A DNA stretch of 42,596 bases from Aquiflexum lacus. GTDB lineage: Bacteria; Bacteroidota; Bacteroidia; Cytophagales; Cyclobacteriaceae. Shown here piece by piece: positions 25,294-35,200 of this stretch (the first letter of the stretch is position 1; the number at the start of each line of letters is the position of its first letter). A model generated the notes under the pieces. It had not been told where the DNA came from. It saw only the letters and a program-made list of their open reading frames with translations, and ran no database searches. The stretch is taken from contig NZ_JABFHF010000038.1 in assembly GCF_015476655.1 (NCBI RefSeq), positions 1 to 42,596 of the forward strand, read 5' to 3'. Position numbers and translations under genes: made by a program.

Positions 25294-25497
25294 GAGGGGA
25301 AAGTGTTCAGTAGGCAGTCGCAGTTGGCAGTTAGGAAGACGGAGAACTGCGTCATTTTGAACGAGCATAGCAGATTCGAATCTAAATAAGAGTCTATTGC
25401 GAAGTGAAGAATCACTATGGAGACTAAATTCGGTAAATAATCTTTTGGATTTATCCCCACTTATCAAGATAGTAGGCAACTTTAATATCAGTATGGT

Positions 25498-25731
25498 TTG
25501 AGTATTTCGGTAATTCATAAATCACCTTTCGCAAAGAAAGTTTGGTTTGAAGATTCAAAACTTTTCGTCCTTCTTGATGATGGTAGAGAATTGGGCATAC
25601 CCTTAGAATGGTTTGATAAATTGAAATATGCCAGTAAAGACCAATTAAACCAATGGAAGTTAATTGGAAAAGGCGAAGGCATCCATTGGGATGAAATTGA
25701 CGAAGATATTTTGGTTGAGGCCTTGTTGTGA
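25498..25731 (+). CDS. DUF2442 domain protein
   Basis: This 77-residue protein matches the DUF2442 pattern: VWFEDSKLFVLLDDGRELGIPLEWFDKL, then W-K-LIGKGEGIHWDEIDEDI-VEALL. Members are often antitoxin-like partners of DUF4160 or other small proteins, but no such gene is adjacent. Start is TTG 25498; the frame has a stop directly upstream and no ATG nearby. Its stop codon lies within the stem-loop of a terminator. Function is unknown. Confidence 0.75.
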   Translation: MSISVIHKSPFAKKVWFEDSKLFVLLDDGRELGIPLEWFDKLKYASKDQLNQWKLIGKGEGIHWDEIDEDILVEALL

Positions 25732-25749
25732 TTCAACAAGGCTTTTTTT
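25720..25749 (+). terminator. Rho-independent terminator overlapping the DUF2442 stop
   Basis: GCCTTGTTG (25720-25728) pairs perfectly with CAACAAGGC (25734-25742), followed by seven T. The TGA stop of the DUF2442 gene (25729-25731) is in the loop, so the last codons form the stem. Confidence 0.8.
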
Positions 25750-25786
25750 GTTTATCAAAAATTGGTTTAATTCATTAAATTTAAAC

Positions 25787-26551
25787 ATGATAGCTTTTTC
25801 TCAAAAAGGAACGGGCCAAGCACTTATCTTAATTCACGGATTTTGTGAATCAAAGGAAATGTGGAAAACTTTTTCGGAACACTTATCCACATCTTATCAG
25901 GTTTTCTGCCCTGATTTGCCCGGTTTCGGGGAAAGTCCAATCAATCAGACACAAATCAGTTTGGAAGAAACCGCAGTAATGCTTCATGATTGGATGGAGG
26001 AAAATCAAATTCAGCATCCCATTATCATCGGACATTCGCTTGGGGGCTATGTCACCTTGGCCTTGGCTGAACTGATGGGACAGGAACTCAAAGCCATTGG
26101 TCTTTTTCATTCTACTGCTTTTGCAGATGACCTTGAGAAAAAGAAAACCAGAAACAAGACCATTGATTTTGTCAAAAAAAATGGTGTGGATAAGTTTATA
26201 GATTCATTTGTTCCGCCGCTTTTCTCGGAGCAGCACCAAACTGAACAAGCAGATAAAATAAAAGAACTAATTGAGTTAGGGAAAAGGAGTTCCAAAAAAG
26301 GAGTCCTCGCTTTTATCGCTGCTATACGTGACAGGAAAGACAGATTTGAATTGTGGAAAACTTTTCAGGGTCCCAAATTAATGATTGCAGGGGAATTGGA
26401 TCCGGCAGTTAAAATCGAGTCGAGTCGTCTGCACCAACCATTTGCTACCCTTTATCATGAATTGACAGGCGTAGGCCACATGGGGATGTTTGAAAAACAG
26501 GAAGAAGCACTGATGACTATTGAAAGATTTTTGTCAGATCAAAATATTTAA
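25787..26551 (+). CDS. Alpha/beta hydrolase
   Basis: This 254-residue alpha/beta-hydrolase-fold enzyme starts at ATG 25787 (MIAFSQKGTGQALILIHGF), beyond the terminator of the preceding gene. A longer frame from 25664 would run through that gene and terminator, so I reject it. The oxyanion HGF is at 17-19, the nucleophile elbow GHSLGG has Ser 84, and probable Asp 205 (AGELDPAV) and His 231 (GVGHMGMFE) complete the triad. No signal peptide, so cytoplasmic. The substrate cannot be told from sequence. It is tail-to-tail with the antiporter gene, 1 bp apart. Confidence 0.85.
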   Translation: MIAFSQKGTGQALILIHGFCESKEMWKTFSEHLSTSYQVFCPDLPGFGESPINQTQISLEETAVMLHDWMEENQIQHPIIIGHSLGGYVTLALAELMGQELKAIGLFHSTAFADDLEKKKTRNKTIDFVKKNGVDKFIDSFVPPLFSEQHQTEQADKIKELIELGKRSSKKGVLAFIAAIRDRKDRFELWKTFQGPKLMIAGELDPAVKIESSRLHQPFATLYHELTGVGHMGMFEKQEEALMTIERFLSDQNI

Positions 26552-26552
26552 A

Positions 26553-28160
26553 CTAAATGCTAAAAGAATCAAGGGCGTTGGACACAAAATCCCTTCCAAG
26601 ATTTTCTTTATACTCAAAAACATAATCCACTCCCAAGGAACGGTACTTTTCCGTTTGTTCAGTATACTGGCTCAAAGAAAATATTTTAAACTGTCGATCT
26701 TTGATGCGGGCGATCTCTTTCAAGGCATTGATATTGGTAGAATAATCGCTTACTGTCATGAACACTGTTTTGATTTTTTTACAATCTACGTTATCCCATA
26801 GTTCGCTATCGGTCACATCTGCCCACAATACCTGATACCCCTGTGACTGAAGTTCTGAAACTAGGTCAGGATTATAATCTAGCCCCAAGACTTTTTTTTC
26901 ATGGATTTTGAATAGTGCTTCAAAAGTGTGTTTTCCAATACTTCCCAATCCAACCACCAAAATCTCAGCATTGCCAAAATCCAAGGGTTCACAATCCACA
27001 CTATTCTTTTCCTTATTTAATTTTAAAATAATCTCCTTATACCGATCAAAAATTTCATGGGAAAAGACATTTAATGGAGCTGCCAAAATGAAAGAAAAAG
27101 ACATTAACAGTGCTAACGCCACAATCCATTCATTGGGGAGGAGTCCAATTTGCAGCCCAACGATTCCTACAATCAACCCAAACTCACTGAAATTTGTCAA
27201 GCTCAAAGCAGCAAGATACCCTGTTCGTGGTTGCATGGAAAACCTGGAGAGAATGTATAAAAACAAAAGGCCCTTTAGCAATGCAAAAGGAAGTAGAATC
27301 AATGCGACACTAAATGTAGATATACTCGGCAGTCCCACTAATCCGACATTAATAAAAAAAGCAATGAGGAAAAAATCTTTGTACTCGGCCATCCGATTAT
27401 AAAGTTCATCTGCTTTGGGATGATTCACCAATAACATTCCGCTGGCTAAAGCCCCCAAGTCGGCCTTTAAGCCTACCAAGCTAAAAATTAATGCGCCGGC
27501 AATAAATGTGGCAAAGAAACCAAAAAACGAAAACAATTCACCATGTTCCATTTGGTGGAGCAATTTGCTGAGAATTTTATGTAACAACCAAAGGATTATG
27601 GGCAGTGCCAAAATCCATAAGGAAGGAATTTTTTGATCAGAAACTGCTATAAATATTACTGCAAAGATGTCTTGAATTACCAGAATACCAATAGCAATCT
27701 TACCGTGATAGGAATCAAATTCTCCTCTTGCTTCTAAGGTTTTAACCACAAAAACGGTACTTGAAAAACTCAGGGCAAAACTTAACATTAAGGTGCTTTG
27801 AAAGCCCAAATCCGCAAAAATGCTTAAACCAAAGTAAGTAAGGCCTAATATGAAGCTTGAGAATGCTAATATGGAAAGGATGACGTGCAGGGATGCCGAA
27901 ATCCAAATTTCGGGCCTAATAAGCTCTTTTACTTTAAGTTTAAGCCCTATGGTAAATAGCAAAATCATTACCCCAATATCTGCCAACGCATCAATGGCAC
28001 TATTGAGATTTCCTTCCTGAAGACCCGTAAAATTGATCACAAATCCAGCAAACAAAAACCCCACAAGTGGTGGAAGGCCTATTCTTTTGGCCAATACACC
28101 ACAGAAAAAGGCGGCAGAAAGCCATATTGCATCGATGTAAACTGGATTGGAAATGTCCAT
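26553..28160 (-). CDS. Kef-type cation/proton antiporter with TrkA-N domain
   Basis: This 535-residue CPA2-family protein has about 12 membrane helices up to residue ~385 (RIGLPPLVGFLFAGFVI, LLFTIGLKLKVKEL, and GKIAIGILVIQDIFAVIFI with the ion-pathway Asp in the IQDIF motif). A cytoplasmic Rossmann RCK/TrkA-N domain follows (ILVVGLGSIGKHTFEAL ... LGLDYNPDLVSELQSQG). Such proteins exchange K+ or Na+ for H+ and sense nucleotides. Start is ATG 28160. Which cation it moves cannot be decided. It is monocistronic, with 274 bp of AT-rich sequence upstream. Confidence 0.88.
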   Translation of the reverse strand: MDISNPVYIDAIWLSAAFFCGVLAKRIGLPPLVGFLFAGFVINFTGLQEGNLNSAIDALADIGVMILLFTIGLKLKVKELIRPEIWISASLHVILSILAFSSFILGLTYFGLSIFADLGFQSTLMLSFALSFSSTVFVVKTLEARGEFDSYHGKIAIGILVIQDIFAVIFIAVSDQKIPSLWILALPIILWLLHKILSKLLHQMEHGELFSFFGFFATFIAGALIFSLVGLKADLGALASGMLLVNHPKADELYNRMAEYKDFFLIAFFINVGLVGLPSISTFSVALILLPFALLKGLLFLYILSRFSMQPRTGYLAALSLTNFSEFGLIVGIVGLQIGLLPNEWIVALALLMSFSFILAAPLNVFSHEIFDRYKEIILKLNKEKNSVDCEPLDFGNAEILVVGLGSIGKHTFEALFKIHEKKVLGLDYNPDLVSELQSQGYQVLWADVTDSELWDNVDCKKIKTVFMTVSDYSTNINALKEIARIKDRQFKIFSLSQYTEQTEKYRSLGVDYVFEYKENLGRDFVSNALDSFSI

Positions 28161-28434
28161 GGAAAAAATGGTTAACGTGTAAAAATATTTGTTTTTAAGT
28201 GATGATTTTTAATTCTTCATTCAAGATACACCTTTTATATCTTAAATTTGACTGTCTTTAACTATGAAAAATAATCTTAATTTTTAAGACAAAAAAGTTT
28301 TTTATGATTATTGTTCAAGTGATTTTGAAAACAACCATTCGGACATAAATAACACCTTTTTCAAAATAATTGACTTCCCTTCATCCCAATTGAACATTAA
28401 AATCTGAAGTGAAATAAATTTATCTTATACCGGT

Positions 28435-29751
28435 TTACTGAATAAGTTCCAGTAATCGTTTATTATCCGCATGCTCTAAAAACTGGTCAAATTCTAAAAA
28501 GTACTTCCCGGGATCTATGCCCACAAAGGCTTTGTATCTATCCTCTTTTCCGGTATATAGTTCCCTCTCTAAAGGAAACGGTTCTTGGGTCTTGACATAA
28601 TCATACCAACCTTCAAGGTCCTTGACCAGGAATGAAACACTTGTTCCTTTTTGTTCGGTAAAATTATGCATGCCACGACGTTCGTCTACCAAGCCTATAA
28701 AGCCAGTTTCAGAAACTTGGTACACTTTTGCCCAACCTTGATCCACCAACAATCTCAAACCGATCTTTTCTTCGTAAAACGCCTCTGCTTCCAGCATGTC
28801 CTCATAGTACAACCAAGTAACGGCACCATAGAAACCTTCACTTTTGGACCACTTGCCTGTTGCACCACTTACCGCATCATACTTCGGCAACAGGGGCATC
28901 AACTTTTCATTTTCAGGGTGCTGCTTGAACAACTCAAATTCCAAGAGATAACCTTCGGGGTCAATGGCCACAAAACCATCATGGGCGTTGTTTTCTTTCG
29001 GTTTGTACTCGTATTTGATGGGAATCCCTTCTTTTTGCAGGTATAAATACCATTCCGACAAGTGATTGGTCAGTAGCGCAATGGCTACAGTCTTGGGTTC
29101 ATCAGCCCTGTGTCTGCCTACTTCAGCATCTACCAAGGTAAGCCAAGCATCATCAGTGACCTTTACAGTGGCTGCAAATCCATAATCGGAGATAATTTCC
29201 AAGCCAAGCGTTTCATTGTAAAATTGTTTGGCTCTGTTCAGGTCATTATAGTATAGAAAAAGGTTGGTGCCTTGAATACCAAAATCAGGTAGAGAGCGGT
29301 AATCTGTATTTTTGGCCAAAAGTTGATTGATATAATGTGAAGGATATCCCAATAACCTGCCAAATCTTCTTGCTTCCGCTTCGCCGTTTGTCCCGGATTT
29401 GGTGGTTTTTTTCAGGTCATTATAAGCATTCAAGGCTTCTTTTTTGTGAAAGATGAGTACTTCCTTATCTTGGATACCAGCATAAGGGAAAAGTTGGGTA
29501 CTTACCAGACTTGGCTCCCTAAACACCTCGATCCCATATTCTTTGGCTAATTCTTGAGCTTCATCCCATAACTTATCCACATCTAGAGAATCAAGAGGCT
29601 CACTGAGGGCTATAGGCTTTACATCTGCAGCCACCATCTCTGCAAAGGCCTGCATTTGGCCCAAAGCTTTGAATCTTTGTTCATCGGGTTTTGAGCAGCC
29701 CAATAGAATAAAAATTACTAGTAGGGGTAAGATAAGAATTTTCATATTCAA
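28435..29751 (-). CDS. Lipoprotein with two VOC (glyoxalase-fold) domains
   Basis: This 438-residue protein begins with a lipoprotein signal ending ILLGC (Cys 19; an ATG at codon 3 is an alternative start). A helical N-terminal region (about 20-160) is followed by two vicinal-oxygen-chelate modules: FLYYNDLNRAKQFYNETLGLEII...DPEGYLLEFELFKQHPENEKL (about 163-285) and WLYYEDMLEAEAFYEEKIGLRLL...DPGKYFLEFDQFLEHADNKRL (about 311-436). The repeated ending indicates internal duplication. VOC enzymes bind a metal and act on small molecules, but export as a lipoprotein is unusual. Substrate unknown; monocistronic. Confidence 0.8.
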   Translation of the reverse strand: MNMKILILPLLVIFILLGCSKPDEQRFKALGQMQAFAEMVAADVKPIALSEPLDSLDVDKLWDEAQELAKEYGIEVFREPSLVSTQLFPYAGIQDKEVLIFHKKEALNAYNDLKKTTKSGTNGEAEARRFGRLLGYPSHYINQLLAKNTDYRSLPDFGIQGTNLFLYYNDLNRAKQFYNETLGLEIISDYGFAATVKVTDDAWLTLVDAEVGRHRADEPKTVAIALLTNHLSEWYLYLQKEGIPIKYEYKPKENNAHDGFVAIDPEGYLLEFELFKQHPENEKLMPLLPKYDAVSGATGKWSKSEGFYGAVTWLYYEDMLEAEAFYEEKIGLRLLVDQGWAKVYQVSETGFIGLVDERRGMHNFTEQKGTSVSFLVKDLEGWYDYVKTQEPFPLERELYTGKEDRYKAFVGIDPGKYFLEFDQFLEHADNKRLLELIQ

Positions 29752-29839
29752 GGGATTTAAATCATTAGTCCCTTCAAATTAGAATATACTTACCAAAAAC
29801 CAAAGACAATTGATTTAATGAAATCAAAAATAGAATTCC

Positions 29840-31261
29840 TCACATTTTGATTTTCGCTATCGGCTTAGGATAGGTTTTACCCAAGACCACCCCTTTTTCA
29901 TTCAAAGACTTTGTGGATAACTCAAATGGTTGATGAATATCGAAACCAGAAATCACTGAAATTTCAGGAATCCAATGCCGTATGTAATCTCCTTTTTTAT
30001 CATAGTTATTTGCCTGCCTGAGTATATTGAAATACCGGCTTTCTCTTGGGTCATTCCCAACACCGGCCACGTACATCCAATTCCCCCAATTGCTGCAGAC
30101 ATCATAATCTATCAACATGCTTTCAAAATAACTGGCACCCCATCGCCAATCTATTTCCAGGTCATTTACCAAAAAGGAAGCGGCAATCTGTCTCCCTCTA
30201 TTGGACATAAAACCCGTTTGGTTCATTTCCCTCATGTTGGCATCTACAAATGGAATGCCTGTTTCACCATTGGCCCAATTCCAGAAAATTGTCTCATCTC
30301 TTCTCCAGTTATCCACAATATTTTTGATCCCACTGATCTGGAAAACCTTATTTCCGTGTTTTTTACATATAAACCTAAAATAATCCCGCCAAATCAATTC
30401 AAAAATCAACCAATAAGTGGATTGGTTCTTTTTTCTTTCTTTTTCATATTTTAAAACTTCTTCATAAATATATCTCGGAGATAGGCAACCTAAAGCCAAC
30501 CAAGGTGAAAACTTGCTGCTATAATCAGCTCCTAAAAGCCCATTTCTTGTTTCCTTATAAGTTTTCAAAAGGTCTTTTTCCCAGAAATAACCCTGAAGCC
30601 TTTTCTTGCCCTCATCTTCTCCCCCTTTGAAATCCAATACGCCTAATTTTGAATGGGCGGGTTTGCTTAATCCCAATGTGGATAAGTCAGGAATTTCACC
30701 TGAATGACTCAAATTATCAGGGAAATTGATGCTTTGCGGTGCCCCAAGTGTCTTTCGGACTTTTGAAAACTTTTCACATTCTTTCCGGAATTGGGTAAAT
30801 ACCTCAGGGACAAGATTCGTAGGAAAAGGAAGGTCTTCCATATGGAATAAAGTACTTTGCCAAAAAGCCTCTGTGGCGATGCCCAACTTCCAAGCTGATT
30901 TTTCCAAGCGCTCCTCTACCAGTTTTTCCTCTTGTGTCACTTCCTCAGAAAAAAAGATGGCTTCCGCTTGAAAGGAAGTTGCCAATTCAATAATTCTTTC
31001 TTCTGGATTTCCTACTTCCAAAATGAGGTCTGCCCCTATACTCTGAAGGGACCTCTTTAGGTTTTCCACAGACTCGATGAGGAATTTAGCCCTAAATGCT
31101 CCGGACTTTGGAAAGCCTAAATCTAAATCATGGAAATTTCTTTGATCAAAGCAGTAAACCGGAATTATTTCAGCACCCTTTGTCATTGCAGAAATCAAGG
31201 GTGCATGGTCATGCACCCTCAAATCATTTCTAAACCAAACTATAACTCTATTGTACTTCAT
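29840..31261 (-). CDS. DASH-type cryptochrome / photolyase
   Basis: This 473-residue flavoprotein of the photolyase family binds an antenna cofactor and FAD. The N-terminal domain begins VIVWFRNDLRVHDHAPL. The FAD domain shows FELIWRDYFRFICKKHG, DANMREMNQTGFMSNRGRQIAASFL and the DASH-typical YVAGVGNDPRESRYFN. DASH proteins repair cyclobutane dimers mainly in single-stranded DNA and may have signalling roles. The start ATG 31261 lies 10 bp from an 8-bp inverted repeat. The gene is preceded by a divergent small exported protein and stands alone on its strand. Confidence 0.93.
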   Translation of the reverse strand: MKYNRVIVWFRNDLRVHDHAPLISAMTKGAEIIPVYCFDQRNFHDLDLGFPKSGAFRAKFLIESVENLKRSLQSIGADLILEVGNPEERIIELATSFQAEAIFFSEEVTQEEKLVEERLEKSAWKLGIATEAFWQSTLFHMEDLPFPTNLVPEVFTQFRKECEKFSKVRKTLGAPQSINFPDNLSHSGEIPDLSTLGLSKPAHSKLGVLDFKGGEDEGKKRLQGYFWEKDLLKTYKETRNGLLGADYSSKFSPWLALGCLSPRYIYEEVLKYEKERKKNQSTYWLIFELIWRDYFRFICKKHGNKVFQISGIKNIVDNWRRDETIFWNWANGETGIPFVDANMREMNQTGFMSNRGRQIAASFLVNDLEIDWRWGASYFESMLIDYDVCSNWGNWMYVAGVGNDPRESRYFNILRQANNYDKKGDYIRHWIPEISVISGFDIHQPFELSTKSLNEKGVVLGKTYPKPIAKIKM

Positions 31262-31270
31262 TGCTTTTTC

Positions 31271-31294
31271 AACAGTTTGTTAAATAAAACTGTT
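31271..31294. promoter_or_regulatory. Palindrome upstream of the DASH cryptochrome gene
   Basis: AACAGTTT (31271-31278), 8 nt, AAACTGTT (31287-31294) is a perfect inverted repeat starting 10 bp before the ATG. Its size and position suit a dimeric repressor operator, possibly for light control, though a hairpin over the ribosome-binding region is equally possible. Confidence 0.4.
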
Positions 31295-31373
31295 TGGCAG
31301 TCTATCGTATTTATGCTTACTTACTCTTCGAATAATAAATAAGAATTCTTAGTGAGACTTAGCTAATTCCCCT

Positions 31374-31943
31374 ATGAAAAATTTAATGCTGTTTGCAGTC
31401 CTTTTTTTATTTAATGGACTCGTTGCCAATGCGCAGGATAAACCCGGAAATCAACTTTTTTGGGAGACACTTTCCAAACATTGTGGGAATGCCTATGAGG
31501 GGGAAGTCACCACACCAATTTCCGAAAATGATCCATTCGCTGGAAAAAAACTGGTCATGCATGTAGTAGACTGTGGTAATGGATTTATCCACATACCCTT
31601 TTTTGTAGGGGAAGACAAATCAAGGACATGGGTTTTGACCATGGAAGATAACTTGATCAAACTCAAACATGACCACCGACATGAAGATGGAAGTGAAGAC
31701 AAGGTTACCCAGTACGGCGGAACCTCTCCCAATACGGGGTTGGCAAACATCCAGTTTTTCCCCGCGGACCAAGAAACTTCTGACCTGATCCCCTATGCCT
31801 CAAATAATGTTTGGTGGATAACCATAGATGATCAATCTTTTACTTATAATCTCCGAAGAATTGGCTCAGATAGGTTTTTTTCCGTAAAATTTGATTTAAC
31901 AAAAAAGGTAGAAAGTCCTGGACCTGCTTGGGGCTGGGAGTAA
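31374..31943 (+). CDS. Small exported protein of unknown function
   Basis: This 189-residue protein has a Sec signal peptide (LMLFAVLFLFNGLVANAQ, probable cut after NAQ or ANA) and no lipobox. The mature part has two Cys (KHCGNAY, VVDCGNG), which could form a disulfide, and an HDHRHEDGSED stretch rich in His and Asp that might bind metal. Trp and Phe content in the C-terminal half suggests a small beta-rich domain. I do not recognise the family. It is divergent from the cryptochrome gene (112-bp gap) and followed by CCGAAGG repeats. Confidence 0.7.
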   Translation: MKNLMLFAVLFLFNGLVANAQDKPGNQLFWETLSKHCGNAYEGEVTTPISENDPFAGKKLVMHVVDCGNGFIHIPFFVGEDKSRTWVLTMEDNLIKLKHDHRHEDGSEDKVTQYGGTSPNTGLANIQFFPADQETSDLIPYASNNVWWITIDDQSFTYNLRRIGSDRFFSVKFDLTKKVESPGPAWGWE

Positions 31944-31950
31944 GTGGTTG

Positions 31951-31995
31951 TCCGAAGGCACAACCTTCGGACTTTGGAGTTCAAAGGTTGTACCT
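31951..31995 (+). terminator. Alternative hairpins after the exported-protein gene (CCGAAGG repeat family)
   Basis: CCGAAGG/CCTTCGG (31952-31970) is related to the hairpins in repeats A and B. Overlapping it, AGGCACAACCTT (31956-31967) pairs with AAGGTTGTACCT (31984-31995), one mismatch, followed by CTTTTC. The two structures exclude each other; the second resembles a weak terminator. It lies 8 bp after the stop codon. Confidence 0.45.
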
Positions 31996-32094
31996 CTTTT
32001 CAATTGAGTTGAAAACTAATTATAAATAGATTTCAGCCCATTACTGCTACCAATCAATTTTCTGATTATCTATCCCTAATACTCTAAAATGTCT

Positions 32095-32102
32095 TAACTT
32101 TG
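32095..32102 (+). promoter_or_regulatory. Candidate -7 box (TAACTTTG) for ileS
   Basis: TAACTTTG matches TAnnTTTG, 132 bp before the ileS start. It would give a leader mRNA of about 125 nt with a small CGCCT/AGGCG hairpin near its 5' end. No -33 box is obvious. Confidence 0.35.
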
Positions 32103-32233
32103 CGCCTGCCTTTTTTGCAAAGGCGGATCGCAAAAGAATAAGATATTGAATTGCCCAAGTAGGTGATTAACTGGACAAAAATGAAATGAGGGTTATCCAG
32201 GCACCTCTAGGTTAAAAAACACATAGGAATACC

Positions 32234-35200
32234 GTGAAAAAATACCAGGAGTACAAACAAGTAGATTATCCACAGATAGGAGAAGACATCCTGCAATACT
32301 GGAAAGAAAACGATATTTTTAATAAATCTGTCCTCAATAGGGACGGTGCAGAGACATTTACTTTTTTTGAAGGACCTCCTTCTGCCAATGGAACTCCGGG
32401 CATTCACCATGTAATGGCCCGGGCTTTAAAAGATATTTTCTGCCGTTATAAAACCCTCAAAGGTTTTCAGGTCAAAAGAAAAGGGGGATGGGATACTCAT
32501 GGACTCCCTGTCGAGTTGCAGGTTGAAAAAGAATTGGGAATCACCAAAGAAGATATCGGGAAGAGCATTTCCGTCGAAGAATACAACCAAAAATGTCGGG
32601 AAACGGTCATGCGATTTAAAAATGAGTGGGATGACCTGACTGAGAAAATCGGCTATTGGGTAGATTTGGATGATCCTTACATCACATTTGAAGCAGACTA
32701 CATCGAAAGCCTTTGGAGTTTGTTGAGAAGGCTTTATGACAAAAATTTACTTTACAAAGGCTACACCATACAGCCATTTTCACCTGCTGCCGGTACCGGG
32801 CTAAGTTCACACGAACTCAATCAACCGGGTTGCTACAGGGATGTCAAAGACACCTCTGTCACTGCGCAGTTTAAGCTGAAGGGCGAAGAAAACACTTTTA
32901 TTTTGGCTTGGACCACTACTCCTTGGACCTTGCCTTCCAATTCTGCTTTGGCGATTGGGGAAAACCTGGACTATGTGAAAGTGAAAACTTTCAATCCCTA
33001 TACCTATGAACCGATGACCGCTATAATGGCGAAGGCCAGAATAGGTGCCATGTTCAATCCTAAAGCCAAAGAAATTTCCTTGACTGACTACCAAGCAGGA
33101 GACAAACTTATTCCTTATGAGGTAGTGGCTGAATTCAAAGGAAGGGACATGTTGGGTTGGGAATATGAGCAATTGTTCCCCATCTCAGGTATAGCCTTGC
33201 CTCATCCGGCATTTACTGTTATTTCTGGAGACTATGTGACCACAGAGGATGGAACGGGCATCGTTCACTTGGCCAAGGCCTTTGGTGCAGATGACTTTAG
33301 GACCTTGGTTCAGCACAACGTGCCGGGAGTATTTGTCCAAGATGAATTGGGCAATGATATTCCTGTTGTGGATAAGCAGGGCAAATTCCTGCCTGTGGTG
33401 GGTGAATACCTTGCAGCTAAAATGCAAGAGCATGGCATACTTGCCCATAAAACATTTGGTGTGGATGACTTTTATGTAAAAAACTATCCCAATGATGATG
33501 AGAATGCCGCTGATTACAAAAACACGGACATCATCATCTCCATCATCCTCAAAAATGAAAACAAGGCCTTTAAGGTCGAAAAATACGAACACAGCTACCC
33601 ACATTGTTGGAGGACTGACAAACCGATCTTGTACTATCCACTGGAAAGCTGGTTCATCAAGACCACAGCTTATAAAGACAGGTTGGTGGAATTGAACAAG
33701 ACCATCAACTGGAAGCCTGAAGCTACCGGAACAGGCCGATTTGGTAATTGGCTTGAAAACCTCGTGGATTGGAACCTCAGCAGATCAAGATTCTGGGGCA
33801 CACCATTACCTATTTGGAGAACAGAAGATGGCACAGAAGAAATGTGCATCGGATCTGTCGCGGAATTGCAACAGGAAATAGAAAAGTCAATTGCCAAAGG
33901 CTTTTTGGAAAAGTCGCCATGGGAAGGAAAAGAGATGGATCTGCACAGACCCTATGTGGATGATGTCATATTGGTTTCTGCCAAAGGCCAAAAAATGTTT
34001 CGTGAGCCTGATCTGATAGATGTGTGGTTTGACTCCGGGGCCATGCCCTATGCCCAATGGCATTATCCTTTTGAAAACGAAGATATATTCAAAGCCAACT
34101 ATCCGGCTGATTATATTGCCGAAGGTGTCGATCAGACGAGAGGCTGGTTTTTTACCCTTCACGCGATAGCAGTAATGCTCTTCGACTCTGTGGCTTTCAA
34201 GAATGTCATCGCCAATGGGCTGGTTTTGGATAAAAATGGCAACAAAATGTCCAAGCGATTGGGCAATGCCGTAGATCCTTTCAAAACCCTAAAAGAATAT
34301 GGTCCTGATGCCCTGAGATGGTACATGCTCAGCAATGCCAATCCCTGGGATAATCTCAAATTCAATTTGGAAGGCGTGGCGGAAGTTCAGCGGAGGTTTT
34401 TTGGAACCCTTCAGAATACCTATAACTTCTTTGCCCTTTACGCCAATCTCGATCATTTTGTCTATGACAAATCCAAAGCAGTCCCTGTGAATCAGCGTGC
34501 CGAACTGGATCAATGGATCATTTCCAAATTGCAGACCTTGATTGCAGAAGTGGAATCTGCCATGGACAATTACGATGCTACCAAAGCGACACGTGCCATT
34601 ATGAATTTCACCGTGGACCAATTGTCCAACTGGTACGTGCGGTTGGCAAGAAAGAGGTTCTGGAGAGGCGATATGAATGCGGACAAGCAGGCAGCTTATG
34701 AGACTTTATACGAATGTCTGTTGAGCCTCACACAATTGATGTCTTCTTTTGCGCCATTCTATACAGATTGGCTGTATAAAAACCTGACTGCATCTTCCAA
34801 AAACAAATTGGAATCCATACACCTGACAGATTGGGCAGGGGCCGATGCAGGTTTGATCAATAAAGATCTGGAAGAAAGTATGGATTTGGCCCAAAGGATA
34901 TCCTCCTTGGTCCACTCACTACGGAAAAACCCAAAAATCGGTATTAAAGTACGTCAGCCTTTACAGCGGATATTGGTTCCCGTGCTGAATGAGAAAACAA
35001 AAAGACAGATTCAGCACCTCGAGGAATTGATCAAATCCGAGGTGAATATCAAAGCTGTCGAATACATAGATGATGCCTCAGATGTACTGGTGAAAAGTGT
35101 CAAACCAAATCTCCCGGTTCTTGGGAAGAAATTGGGTCCTAAGATGCGTTTTGTGGTTGCTGCCATCAATTCTTGGGGCAAAGTTGAAATAGCAGAAATT

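Noticed and set aside
25340-25440. tRNA-like TTCGAATC motif after dxs
   Set aside because: No acceptor stem or cloverleaf can be built around it; it looks like part of an intergenic repeat.
25664-25786. Longer start for the alpha/beta hydrolase
   Set aside because: The extension crosses the DUF2442 gene and its terminator; the fold begins normally at 25787.
26908-27402. Open frame of 164 codons opposite the Kef-type antiporter
   Set aside because: Shadow of a conserved membrane protein; no signal peptide or family pattern.
29975-30454. Open frame of 159 codons opposite the cryptochrome gene
   Set aside because: It is antisense to a clearly conserved protein, shows no recognisable family and is explained by codon bias of the real gene.
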